This document shows, piece by piece, positions 12,141 through 24,283 of a stretch of 64,000 nucleotides of DNA. Below the pieces are notes generated by a model. The model saw only the letters and a list, made by a program, of their open reading frames with translations. It was not told the DNA's origin and did no database searches. The DNA comes from Ligula intestinalis (Eukaryota > Platyhelminthes > Cestoda > Diphyllobothriidea > Diphyllobothriidae), in the NCBI GenBank assembly GCA_036362985.1, contig JAYGXS010000004.1, positions 45,997,043-46,061,042 of the forward strand, read 5' to 3'. The stretch's first letter is position 1. Each line of letters begins with the position of its first letter. The translations under genes and the position numbers were made by a program.

Positions 12141-14329
12141 GGGCTATGGTAAAAGTTTATCTCAGGGTCACTGAAATATTCCCCCTTTCTGGCGTTCTGC
12201 GCAAGAACACCAGAGCGCAAGTCGTCCCTAATCCCATATCCTGTTAAGCGGGAATTAACGAATGTCTCTTTACCTTTTTCTAAACATCCGAACAAGACGA
12301 AAAGGGCGTTCACGATTGATTTCTTCCTAATAAACAAACTCAATGAACGCGTCTTTCAGAGGCACCTTCCACTCCATAACCCGTAATATGCAAAAGATAG
12401 TTAATCATAGCAATTACCGTAAATGATCGCGTACAACAACTGCAGAAAAAGTTTAAGGAAACTATTAGCATAGTATATACGTAAATACTAAGATGCAACG
12501 CAAACATAATATTATTAAGGAGCATTTTCAGTATGTATGACGTTTGTTTCTTGTTGAAATATGCTTCTTAGTGGATGTACTATATCTAAATGTAGGAGGA
12601 AGGGCTTTCATATTAACACTGGCCCCTTAAAACATAATTACGGGATTTAGGCTTAATTTCGTGCTACCGATAATCTATCCTTACCTTACGAACTGCTGCC
12701 GACAAATACGTGAGGAGCAGAATAGTCCTTTCTGCCATATTGGTTTAAGTAAGCCAACAACCCCAGTCCGTGAAAATTCTTTTGACTGGCTGCAATAAAA
12801 GGCATGCAACACACGACGGGTGGTCGAAATTGGTGACTTACTTACAATAACATATTCTCCCACGAAACAGTGGTTGTGTTTCCTCAGAAGTCAGTCAATG
12901 GCACATTTTTACTGGATTATAGAACACTGTAACAGACCCATTCTCTTACTAAAGTGTGAAAAAGAGCCTACGTGGATAATCTGTGCACTTAAATGGCACA
13001 ACCAAACGCATGTTGCAGAACTGCGCGAATGTCGATACCCCCAGCCTAATTGGATACATATGAAATCTCACTTGCCTTTCACTAGCACATTCCTTAGTCC
13101 TCGTTGTTTTTATGAAGTACTTTTAGGCGTAATTGCAGAAGGAAGAAGGGACGTTCACTGGGAGAGGTTTATTGTGTGTCTGATGTTTGGGCTAGACGTT
13201 TCATTAACCCATCTTTAAAGCCTGGAGAACCATACTCACCCCTCTGCTGAAGTGTCTAATAAAACTAGGGATTTAGGTAAGTATAATCCCGCGTAATTCA
13301 TCCTGTGGAAAATAAGGATCCCAGCAGCTCGCAAAAGCTGGCTGCAAGACTGCATCGAACCAATTTACCAATCAAGAAGGCGGTATCAACCAACTCGCAC
13401 AGCAGGTGGGCGTGGCTGCGATTCCGTGAGCTCCTAATTTTTCGAAATAATTTTTAATAAATGCCTTAATTAAGAATGTGCATTTGTTCAACCCTGGTTT
13501 CCTCACGTATATCAGTCTCTGCGCCTCACTCGAACTGCTTCTAATCAATTTTCCACTCCTAAGAAGAACGATTAAATGCTAGTACATGTGGTATTTGGGT
13601 GTCGTTAAGCTTGTCCATTAAAAACATTTCGCAGGAAAGTATGTGCAATAAATTACTTACCAGCAGCAGCGTCTCAAAACACATGTTGCCCGAGACTGCG
13701 CAGATCACAACTACAGCCTGCGCCTGCTTTTAAGCTAAAACTGTTTTTTTTGTCGTCAGAAACTGCCCCAGCCAATGGATAATGTTTTCTGCGTCTTCTT
13801 TTTTGTCGCACCCTTGGCAGTAACTAAGGTGAGTACCAACATCATGTCAGGCTCGCACAGGCTCTCGTAGTGTGGCCAACAGCCAGACCCGCAGTTAGGC
13901 AACTCGACCTCACATGTGCGTGCGCGTGTAGCTGGCGCAGCAGTGGGGCCAGCAACTTGCACGGATTGCAATCTGTGGGTGTGCATTTCTATCTACTGTG
14001 CTGCGTCTGTGTCAGGCCGACGCCGGTGTGCTCACACATGCTTGCGCAAGCATAGACAAAACCGGTTAGGACAGCAGCGATGACACTCTTTAGTGTGTTG
14101 GGGGGGGGGGGGGGGCTGGGAGCTGCTGACGCGTTGAAGTCCTGTGGTGACTAGCTCCACACGAAGTGCACTTGTGAACGCTTGCTGCTTCCAGCCTCTG
14201 GAGCAACCAATCACAGGCCGATTCACACAGGACCGCATGTAACGACTACCGAGCAGGCATCACTTCAGACGCCATCCGCTAGCTTGCGGTTGTGCAGTCG
14301 TCTGGTAGTCAACTTCTTACTTCCTACGG

Positions 14330-14450
14330 TCCCATTCATTTTGTACAGAATATACCCTTCCTACCACTCTGGACCTCCCGTGACTTTCTCCTCTTGAGGA
14401 ACCGGGCCTCGAAGATCACAACCGTTGGGGTTAATCTTATTTGCCTTACC
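14330..14450. repeat. Interspersed repeat, inverted relative to 27165-27270
   Basis: Shares GGAACCGGGCCTCGAAGATC and surrounding bases with the complement of 27165-27270 (about 75% identity by eye). No function recognised. Confidence 0.55.
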
Positions 14451-16280
14451 CACCTCTCGATAGTCCCATTTACCCGACCACAACCCCACAACACCTTCTG
14501 CTCTGGACCACGTGACGTGGAGGCGGATTCACGTGGACGTTAATTTATCCCACCAGCGGTGTGCATACGTACAAGGCACAGTCTGTGAAATATGTACTTC
14601 AGTAAAGTCCATTGAGACGCCGGGGTCTTTCCATACGTGACCGAAAGTGGGTAAGGATAATGAAATTCAGAAAACTCGCCTGCCAAACAGGCTTCACCAA
14701 AGGACATTAGATCGGTGGTCTGTAAAACTGAATAAAGAACGACAGCTGTCAACCGACAAATTAGTCGTATCGAAAATAGCCTGAATAATTCGGTGTACTT
14801 CTGGCAACTCAGGATCACCGTCACGGCGTCACTGACTCATCGTGTCTTTAGCTGCCAAGCCTTTGCATACTAGTGCGTTAATAAAGAGAACGTCCACCCA
14901 CCCAAGTTACTGGACTAACTTTCCGTTATTGCTTCAACAGATATATTACCGGTACTCTGTGTCACCAGATTTTAAATTAGCCATGGAAAGTGGCCTTTTA
15001 GTGAGTGATTTCCAGAGATTCTCGCTACGACGACAGAATTCAGAGAGGAACATACCATTTGGGCACTCTTTTTAGTGGGGATGCACAAGTGATGGAAATC
15101 AAGCTTAAACGAGCGTATGATTATCTTGGGTCAGATAGGCTTGAAGACCCGTCTACCTGTCTCGCGGACGTTAAGTCTCGTTGGGTGTCTTACAAATCAG
15201 CCCGGATGCAGCCTAGGACGTGTGTAAGCTCTTTTATTTTTAATTCTTTTATTATGGCATACTCCATCTAGCCGCAGCAGTAAATTTGCTTCATTGGCCA
15301 CAAATGATTCTAATCTAGCTGGCTGCACCTTCATTACTCAGTTTAGCTCACCAATGTACCTCTTGGTTTATGCAGTCCAGTCTCTTAGTTAGATTTACTT
15401 AGCTTTTATTGTGTAGCAGGCCTAGTCTGGGCTTTTAGCCTCTTGCAGTCCCAGCAACACTGTTGTCCCCTATTACCGTACTTGCAGCGCAGTTAGGATG
15501 CATGTCTTATTACTGAACCTCTAAGGCTGTATTAGGAAGTACTAAGCATTCGTGACTAGTTTATTGTGGAGAAGTTTGCTTCCTAATAGACAAATTATAT
15601 TCTGTAGATGCTGAGCAAAACTAGATGCTGTAGATAGTCAAGACACGACCCATCAAACTACGATCCCAATTTCGCGTCCGCATGTGTTCTAACAAGACGC
15701 AGCTAAAGGCTGATAACTGAGATGCTTGAATAGCTATGGCAAGCACGATATGACTTGTGCATTATTAACAAACGCTTTATTACTATCCAAATGCTAATCA
15801 CGTTACCTCAAACAGATGTGGAGTACCTACTGGGTGCGACTTACAAAAAGTACACCCAGGCCTACTTCACCTTTACTGGCCTTAGTAAGCACGATTACTA
15901 GATTCAACACTTTAGCATAGGCCCGTACCTCAAGCAGCAACATTGTAGGCCGCACCGAGTAGAAACGATTACAGCCTGATGGATAGAGTTGAGAGGGTGG
16001 AAACCAATGCAAGCTCTGTTGTGCTCAGGGCCCCAAACAGGTATTTCCTCGGAATAATTGAAACCAAGGTTGACAGCCTTAGCGTGGCTGAATTAGCGTC
16101 ACCTCGGAGAAAGGGTAGCGCCAGTACTAGCACCACTTCCTGTTGAGATAGAGGGGTATGAGCCCAGTTCTGACTTAAATCAGCGTCGCTACTGACTTAC
16201 AATGCAGTCAGTAATAGTACCAGCAAATATTATCACTCAGCTGCACCCTAGTTAGTAAGATCAGAAATAGCAGTTGTGCT

Positions 16281-16597
16281 AGTAGCAGTACAAGCTCTGG
16301 CTTCTTAGAGTCTGGCTAGACACCTGCTGTAGGTGAGTGAGAGTAGACAGTGCAGTAGCACCCGCGCAAAGTCTACTGTCACTTAAGAATAAGTTAGGTG
16401 GTGTTTCGGCTTGCATTTGATAAAGCAGCCTACGCCGGACCCCGTTTAGTCTTCAAGACTCCGAGAGAAGATGAAGAGTGCGGAGTCGCTAACTACGTCC
16501 TGTATCACTTTAAAGCTAACGCCTGAGACTGCCACCTTCTGTACCAACCTGTTGGTGCACTTGGTGGACCTCATCGAAGTCAATGGTCGAACACACC
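16281..16597. repeat. 0.3 kb duplication, copy A
   Basis: CTCTGGCTTCTTAGAGTCTG through GACCTCATC matches 17502-17821 with only a handful of differences over about 300 bp. No coding content recognised. Confidence 0.92.
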
Positions 16598-17501
16598 CCT
16601 CCTGCACCATGTTCGGCATCGCCTGCCTGGCCCTAATCTAGCCCCCATGTTGGTCCAGCGCATTTGTCAGGTGGCCAGTCGGAGCGACCCAATCTAAGCT
16701 CTAACCCCCAACGTAAAGTCCATGGTAATATGCTGTTGCTAGGTTCCCAGGTGAGTGAACATTTTTTTCAGTCTCTATTTTTAAATAATTTCTGGAGGAC
16801 GCGCACCACCGAAATATGCACATAATGATAGTAGGCAAGGTCAGTGCGCGGGGCCCCGGTTCATCAGCCACATGAGTTAGTTCTGTTGGGAACATGTTTA
16901 CCAGCTGGTGGCTGGAGAGCCCACCTGCCACATGACGCGCAGGCGCACGACATACGCTATGAGTCCTTCCTGTGAATTTACACGTGGATGGGTCCGTGAT
17001 TGATGTCTGAAATTACAGCTAACGGAACAAAAAGCCCAGAAAGGGTTCCGAGACGACAACAGGGAGTCTGGTGTGTGAGTGAGTATTGGCCCTATTTTAC
17101 AGGTTTTCAACGGATGCCGCAGTAGGCTGGTGGCGAGAAAGAGGCCTAGACGAACAAACACACAAACCTTTGCGTAGCAATCATCAAGTCTTTGAAACCA
17201 TATAGGTCATTGTAGGGTATCCAAAAGTATGAAGTTGAACCTCAAGTGTTCCCACCTCAATACTATCGCGTTGCAGTGTTAATATACCTCACTGACACCC
17301 CTTATCGGCGACTAACCTCGGTGGGACAACTGCCCGATACTATTTAAGTCGAAATTTATGACGATTCCCAAATCATGCACAGACTTGCTTCATTGTTTCA
17401 GGGAGCATGGGTACAAGATTTTAAGGGTTTCACCACCACGCACATATGCAAACACAAGAAGAACCAGCAACTATATATCACTAAGCTTCACACTAGTAAG
17501 T

Positions 17502-17821
17502 AGTATTAGAAGTACCAGCTCTGGCTTCTTAGAGTCTGGCTAGACACCTACTGTAGGTGAGTGAGAGTAGACAGTGCAGTAGCACCCGCGCAAAGTCTAC
17601 TGTCACTTAAGAATAAGTTAGGCGGTGTTTCGGCTTGCATTTGATAAAGCAGCCTACGCCGGACCCCGTTTAGTCTTCGAGACTCCGAGAGAAGATGAAG
17701 AGTGCGGAGCCGCTAACTACGTCCTGTATCACTTTAAAGCTAACGCCTGAGACTGCCACCTTCTGTACCAACCTGTTGGTGCACTTGGTGGACCTCATCT
17801 ATAGCGATGGTCAAACACACA
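17502..17821. repeat. 0.3 kb duplication, copy B
   Basis: Direct copy of 16281-16597, 1.2 kb downstream. It ends about 55 bp before MITE copy 2. Confidence 0.92.
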
Positions 17822-17875
17822 CACCGCTACAACAAGCAGCGACTCTGCAGTGGATGAGTTAACACTAGCGAAATC

Positions 17876-18407
17876 GGCAAAATTAGCTTATGTAGGCCCA
17901 CTCATATACCCCTAGTCCCAGCATTTTGCCTTGAAAAACGATAATGATAAAGTTTTGGGCGGTGGGAAAATAAGATAGGCAGAGAAGGAAATTTTTAGAA
18001 GTAAGTTTAAAGTAAAAAAGGCAGTCGCAGTTGCTTCTGTTGCCGCTGGGAGTAAGTTGTTCCGCATGTAAATTGAAGGTGTGCGCGGCGCTTCGCGCAG
18101 CGGACTTTACTAGTCTAACTCCTGAACGGCAAGTTGGACCTCAGGTAAGTTGAAGTAGACGACCTCCGAATCGCCAGTTTATTTTTCAGGGAATTCAAGA
18201 AACCTGCAATTTGATAATCAGGTTTTCTCGCAATAAGTTAAACTATAATACAGATTAGTAAACTCTACAGATATGAAGAAGTAACACTTCTAAATACGGT
18301 AAAATAAAAATGAATTTAGCATTTATTGAAGTATATTCCACCGTTTTCGTAGGAAAAAATGCAAGGAGTAGGGGTTAATGAGTGAGCCTACGTAAGCTAT
18401 TGTTGCG
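17876..18407. mobile_element. MITE-like element copy 2 (about 530 bp)
   Basis: Left terminus GGCAAAATTAGCTTATGTAG and right terminus CTACGTAAGCTATTGTTGCG are inverted repeats extending about 45 bp (CATATACCCCTAGTCCC against the complement of GGAGTAGGGGTTAATG). The interior matches the other copies. No convincing target duplication can be read at this copy, so one flank may have rearranged. Confidence 0.77.
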
Positions 18408-18785
18408 CATTTGCGTATTTTCATCATTCATTACCTATCCCGGACGTGATTGTGAAAGTTTTACGAAATGCCAAGCCCTGAGAAGTTGTCATTGAATTTT
18501 GCGAGTATGATCTAGAAGTGCTCTCCAGCAATTTACTAACCAGAACTTAACCGCTTATCTAATGTTATGTGTTGTTTCAACAAACAATTCTGTTTGCTTC
18601 CAGGAGGAACGATACCCCTTGCTCAGCAGGCTGTCTCGGCATTTCACTCGTGATAAATCTTCGTAAGTGTAGAGTACTGCGTCTTTTGATTTTTGGAAAA
18701 AAATTAGCCCTCGGTTTTTTTGCTTATTTTGGCTCTGCCGGCCAACACCCCGTGTTTCAGCTTACTTGTAGAATCCATGGAGTAT

Positions 18786-19105
18786 ACTAATCTAACTCGA
18801 GAACGGTGAGTTGAAGTAGACGACCCCCTAACCACCATTTCATTTTTTTGGGAAATTCAAGAAACCTGCAATTTGATAATCGAATTTTTCCGCAATAAAT
18901 TAACCGATAATAAAGATTAGGAAAGTCTACAGCTATTAATCAAATACCCTTCTAAATACAGTAAAAAAATTAATTTAGCATTTATTAAAGTATATCCCAC
19001 TGCGTGTCCTTATTCCCCGCCCATAAAACCGATGATCACCGTTTTCGTAGAAAAACATGCAGGGAGTTGGGATTAATGAGTGGGCCTACATAAGCTACTG
19101 TTGCC
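18786..19105. mobile_element. MITE-like element copy 3, left part missing
   Basis: Starts inside the family interior (TCTAACTCGAGAACGG) and continues through AAACCTGCAATTTGATAATC to the right inverted repeat (GGGATTAATGAGTGGGCCTACATAAGC, ending GTTGCC at 19105). The left half is absent. It lies about 380 bp after copy 2 in the same orientation, so the two may have arisen by local duplication. Confidence 0.72.
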
Positions 19106-19243
19106 GCGGAATCAAACGTGGGCGAGTGTATTTTTCAGAAGTAAAAGGTGCAGTCGCTAGAACAAGAACTGTAGGTAAAAAACAGTTGATCGTCCATGAT
19201 AGATATCCCTTGCTGAATAATTCTGTCTTACGGGGTTTGTGGT

Positions 19244-19470
19244 ATTAGTTTAGTTTAATTTTAGGTTTATTATTTAGTTTGAGTTTAGTTTGGTTTGTAT
19301 TTTAGTTGGTCTTGTTTAGCTTACTTTGGTTAGCATAGTAATTTAAGTATTTTTAACTCACTTTGGTAGTACCTAACTAAACTAAGAACTGAACTAAACC
19401 TAAAAATAAACGTAAACTAATAAACGAAATAATAAACCTAAAAGTAAACTTAAACTAATAAAACTAAAAG
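19244..19470. repeat. A/T-rich inverted and tandem repeat
   Basis: 19244-19300 is rich in TTTAGTTT/TTTAGG units; 19372-19470 is the complement-like series of two units of about 40 bp (AAACCTAAAAATAAACGTAA and AAACCTAAAAGTAAACTTAA). About 70 bp of less regular sequence separates them. Confidence 0.72.
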
Positions 19471-22400
19471 GAAAGATAGGGTCAAGGGTATCTAAGGCGA
19501 ACGACTAACTTTATTTTTACCGAATTTTATGTGTCTGACGTCTCGTATTCTAGCTTGAACCATTAGCAAAGATAACCCTATTTTGCGGTTACCTCTGATA
19601 ATGGGTTGAATCCAGAATCCAAAACGCTAAGCAAAAAACTTTTTGGCTCAGCGATTGCACCTTTTACTTCTTAATTGCTTCCTGGAACTTGCCTGCTCAC
19701 ATCTATGAGTGTATGACTATCGTGGGTCGGATGCTTGCGAATACCTACTTATTGCTACATCAAGCAACGAGTCTCTATGAAATGAGCTAAGACTAGCGAT
19801 TGCCCTGAAAAGAAACCGATTCGGTTTGAAAAGCGGGCTGGCGTGGTCTTGCAGCAGATGCGCAACTGAACCATTCGTGGCTGGTATCAGTTGGCCGTGG
19901 CTATCTAACCAGAGCCCTCGATTTTGATTTTCTTTCCGACGATTCATATCTCCTTATTTTCAGTCTTTCCAACTGCGTGCTAAAGTTTTTACGATTTCTA
20001 GGCATAGTTCAACAAGTTTATAGCGTAAATATATGTTCTAACGTTGCTTCCCGAGAACGGCCATCTATAGGTTTATGCTACCCTCCCCCGACATTAAACC
20101 TAAAATCACCATTTCCGTTTTGAAGGGGGAAATTTCTCCTGCTTTCTGGTTGGGGTTGCATATCTGACCGTCACCATAGCTCCAGCCGGCATTCGATAAT
20201 TCACCACGATCAATGGTTCTATAGACGCAAATCGAAATTAGGTGACCCGCTTGTCTCGTGCTTTGCAGTAGGCGTTTTCGCAAAGAGTGGCGTTCTTACG
20301 CAACAGTCGGTGGTAGCAAAAGCAATTACGCTAGAATATCTCCCCATAATAATCTAAATAAGCTGGTCGAAATAATCTTACGTACCTGGTTCACTTAATC
20401 GAGGAGACGTACGCCAAAATTAACGTGGGAGGATATAGCTTGAACTCAAATTGTTAGATTTTGAACAGGTTAGTCGGGCAGAAGCGAATTCCGGAAGTTA
20501 ATTAACATAGTAAATAGAGCGTCAATGTTTGCACGAACTAACTAAGGAGGTCATCAACTTATCTCTCATGTTAAACTCTATTTTTATAAATGTAAGAGCA
20601 CTTCGAAACAGAAAGGGTAGTGAACTAGGATTAGTGTCTTGCGGTTCATCGCCCAGGTTAACAATATCCCTCTTCCACCTTTCCCTTATTCTGGTCCTCT
20701 TCCTCCTCCACTTTCTTCTTTTACTGCATCTCTAACGCACTCTAGCCGATGGCTTAACGCATAATCTGGTATGCCATCTCGCTCTTGACTCTGTCAATAC
20801 TCCAACCTCCACCTCATTAAAGACGTGTGGGAATGGTTGAATCGTAAGGTTCATTGACTCGTCCTTTACGTTGCCACACGACGGTATTGGAAATAACAGA
20901 GACCCGTGCAAGATCTCTGATGGCAGAGCAGTATACGTGCGACTATACTAAGGGTTAACAGTATGATGTATTATTAGGTTAGAGCAACTCGAACACATCG
21001 AAGTTCCGGAAGATGCGTCAAACGGGAGAGATTAATTTTCAAAAGTATGGCAGAAGTCTGAATGTGGTCTCAACTGGGCACGGATAAGTTGAAGTGAAAA
21101 AGTTTGGTAACCAAAGTTGTTTTGATATTGAACAGCGGTTGAAGAAAAAATTTGGAACATAAAATAGATTGAAACCTTGAAACATTGTTTTCCTGTCAAT
21201 CTCGTGATCTTTGCTTTGCTAGCAAAATGGATTCCCGCCTACATCTACTGGAATACTGTAAATTCAAGTGAAAAACAAACTCACTTCTAATTTTAGAAAG
21301 GTCTATGTTACACTTAGCGCACCCATGCTTAAATTAACTCCACAGTGATCCAGAATGTCATCGATTTTATGTTGGTTTTGGTACATTATTGAAGGCGTGC
21401 ATTTTCCTTCAGCAATAAAACGTATTCCGAAATAATATAAGGAATTCAAGGATTATAAGGATTGCATAGCCCTGTTTTCCTGCATCCAGTCCTATCTGAA
21501 ACACTTTTCCTCAAAATTATTTCCACTTTCAATGAAAAATACTACTAGAACTGTGAGGAAGACTTCAGTGATCATTAAAAGGCTTAATGGTCATTGTCAG
21601 CAAGCCATTGCCTAACTGCAGGCCAGGATGGCAGAACATTTGAGCCTGAATTTAGTCGATCACTGAGCCATGGCCTCACTCTCTGCTGGCTGCAATCTGT
21701 AATATTCACATTCATGGGAGAATGGTGTCTACCGATCTAGCCTCAATTCAGTGCGCGTTAGAGCATTTCGTTTTGCCTTAGAGCTCCAGTATTAAACACA
21801 ACCAAGTTTAGTTCAGTCAATAAAATATATATAGCAACCTACTTATTACATTAAAGTAAACTATTTATAGATATCTAAGATTGTCGGCGTGTTACGCATG
21901 TAGTACATTAGATTTTGTCGCGGTAGTGGATTGAAATGGGCCTAAGACAGTCAACGAGGTAAATTTGCCGGATACCGGCGATATTATTGGGGATGCGTAC
22001 CCATAAAAAATGCCACACGCCGATGCGTGTGGTGGCACGCCTTGGTGTACGCTCCCGCGGCACCGGCTACCTGTATCCCCCGTATCCTGTCATCTTGACA
22101 TGGTCATGATACCAGGCCCAGATGGGGGGAGGGGACTTGGGTGTGGTGGATGCTGTGCAAGTCTGCGTTCCTGTGCTCACCATTTTTTGGGGCACTCACT
22201 GGACGTCGCCCGCAACGACGGACAAACTTTAAGCGCATGGACGAACGCAGGAATTTCGTTAAAACTAAAAAATCGTGATTCCTGATGGTTAACGTCTTAG
22301 AAACATTCTACACTGAAAATTTTCTCTTGATATGGTTTGCCGTTAGAAGCGTGCCGAGTTATAAGTTTTAGAAAATAAAAAACAGTCCTAGCACTGGAAA

Positions 22401-23307
22401 TTATCGATGGCGCATCCGGGTTATTGAGAAGGCGTCTGTAGACGCCCTGCAATCCCCCCTCGAGGTAACTTGGGTGACGGGCGCAATGATTGACTGCCTT
22501 ATGATAACTAGAACGTTTAATAAGTGGTAACGTAATTAAAAAAGAAGAATGTTACTTTACTGTTGCTCACAGACTCAACTTTGCAAAATAAAGTCAGGAT
22601 CAAGGGGCGCCTTGTGAGATTACATTAAACTGTGGGTGCCGTGCATATTTCCGCAAGACAGAACACCACCAGTTGACGTGTGCTGGAAAAGTACGATAAA
22701 GAGCACCAGCGTTCTCAGCAGGAATCACAGCAGCATTTCTGTGAATATTCCCATGAATTTGAAGGGCACTCAACACTACCATTCGAAAATATATGAGTAG
22801 GTGGTTTGGCAAACACTTTGTAAACAGGTCTAGTGATGGCGTAGGAGTGCTCGCCTAGGGATACGTTTCTATGTCCCTTTGGCATTAGCTAGATGAAACC
22901 GTGAGCAAACAGCGACGGCTGTCTTTGTGACCCCGGAGATTTCGGTCTGCAGGACTGGCGTGAAAACGGTTAGAATTAATTCGCGTCAACCAGCGGCCAA
23001 CTGCACTGTCATTGTGGTGTGCCGAGCTCGCTGTATGAAGCCTGCTGACGCGTGCTCGGTTAATACTGTCATAGGTAAGTAGCAAGTTTTATAACCCCTA
23101 CACTCCGCTTCTCGTCTTGCTTTCTCTTATTTTCCTCGTCCGCCCTATTCTCTATGGTTTTGTTTCTATAACACTATCAATATCAAGTGGGATCCGAGAC
23201 TTACTCAAGCGTCAGATATTCTTAACCAGACTGTAAATAGAACTAAGCTTATTTGGTTACGCATTTACAGGAAACTTTTCCAGTGTATATGAATAAGGAT
23301 CTTGCCA
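19471..23307. other. No feature recognised
   Basis: Frames up to about 90 codons only, none with a recognisable motif. Confidence 0.55.
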
Positions 23308-24283
23308 GTAGAAGTGAATATGCGAGTTCCAGGAAGCAGTTCAGAAGAAGAAGCGATCATTGTCTTGAAGTTTGTGATTCCATTGGGAATCTTTAATCAT
23401 AGGTAATGGGATCAAAGTCGTAGTCATGCCGAGATAGGGTTGAAACATGCACAGGTTTTAATAATCCACTTCTTCAGTCACCGCTTGGATCTTAATTGGT
23501 GTGGTCCTGGCTTGACACTTCGCGTTCGACTCATTATTTGCCGCGATTTCCTCGTCCGTGTTGGATGCGGGCTTGGTAATTGCGCTATAATTATCCTCGT
23601 TGTCGGCCGAGTTGTTGTTGTTTCTGGGTCCGGCCCTTCCCACGTGACTGATTCTCTTGCTCAAGCAATGTTTCAGTGCACAATATGAGAACGCCAAATC
23701 GTTGCGCTTGTTGGTTGACTGGGGGCCTGAGAACCATGGCTCGAGCAGCTCGCGGCTCACGCGGTTGTCACCTCTTGCGAGGATTTTGGCCTCGTTAAAC
23801 TTGAAAATATGGCCGGGTCTCGTCGAGTGAGCTGCAAGTTGTGATTTGGCGCCTTTCCTTCGCACCGCCGCTGCATGCTCGGCTATTCATTTCCGGAGAA
23901 ATCTTCCGGTTTCGTCGACATAGTTGCTTTGTCCAAAACTGCACAATATCTGGTAAACGACTCCAGCCGTTTCCTGTCGTGGCAGTGGGTCTTTCGGTCT
24001 AATAACTTGGCACCTGATGGTTGCTTTTGGCCCGTGAGCCAGTTAGATGTGGCTTCTTCTCTCGTTTGCGTATGCATTGGTTGACATTGGTATAAGGATC
24101 ATGTTCAGAAGAAGAAAAAAAATAGGTGGTCGCTGGAACCAAACGTTTGTTAGCCTGAGGTTTCGGATCCCCTTTGTGCACCCACTACTCTTTTCTGATG
24201 GATTTGAGTGAGAATCTGAATCGTCAGGTCATTGCATTTTCTTCTTCTAAACTGCTTCCTGAAGCTCACCTGTTCGCTTCTAC
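23308..24283 (-). mobile_element. Decayed Penelope-like element between inverted end modules
   Basis: On the minus strand, 24077-23883 and 23865-23458 encode pieces of a PLE GIY-YIG endonuclease and its C-terminal region (AEHAAAVRR-like, SQLAAHSTRPGHIF, EAKILARGDNRVSRELLEPW), with frame breaks between them. The 43 bp motif stands at 23308-23353 (plus) and 24241-24283 (minus), each with a decayed hammerhead-like block just inside (about 23360-23400 and 24150-24230). No reverse transcriptase is left. Family assignment is by recognition of the GIY-YIG tail typical of flatworm PLEs. Confidence 0.7.
24190..24232 (+). ncRNA. Decayed hammerhead-like core
   Basis: CTGATGG at 24195-24201, a stem GATT/AATC closing about 8 nt, then TGAATCGTCAGG. 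Relative to the core CTGATGA-stem-GAAA-CGTC it has one change in each conserved box, so it is probably inactive. It sits in the inverted end module of the 23.3-24.3 kb PLE. Confidence 0.42.

Larger units (their letters stand above)
11681..16280. other. No gene recognised
   Basis: Holds a GGTTAG-like block (12020-12140), a poly-G run (14101) and one interspersed repeat (14330-14450). The 132-codon frame at 12820-13218 is not recognised. Confidence 0.5.

Noticed and set aside
17876..19105. One composite transposon from MITE copies 2 and 3
   Set aside because: Both are short copies in the same orientation with unrelated sequence between them and no transposase, so treating them as ends of one mobile unit is not supported.
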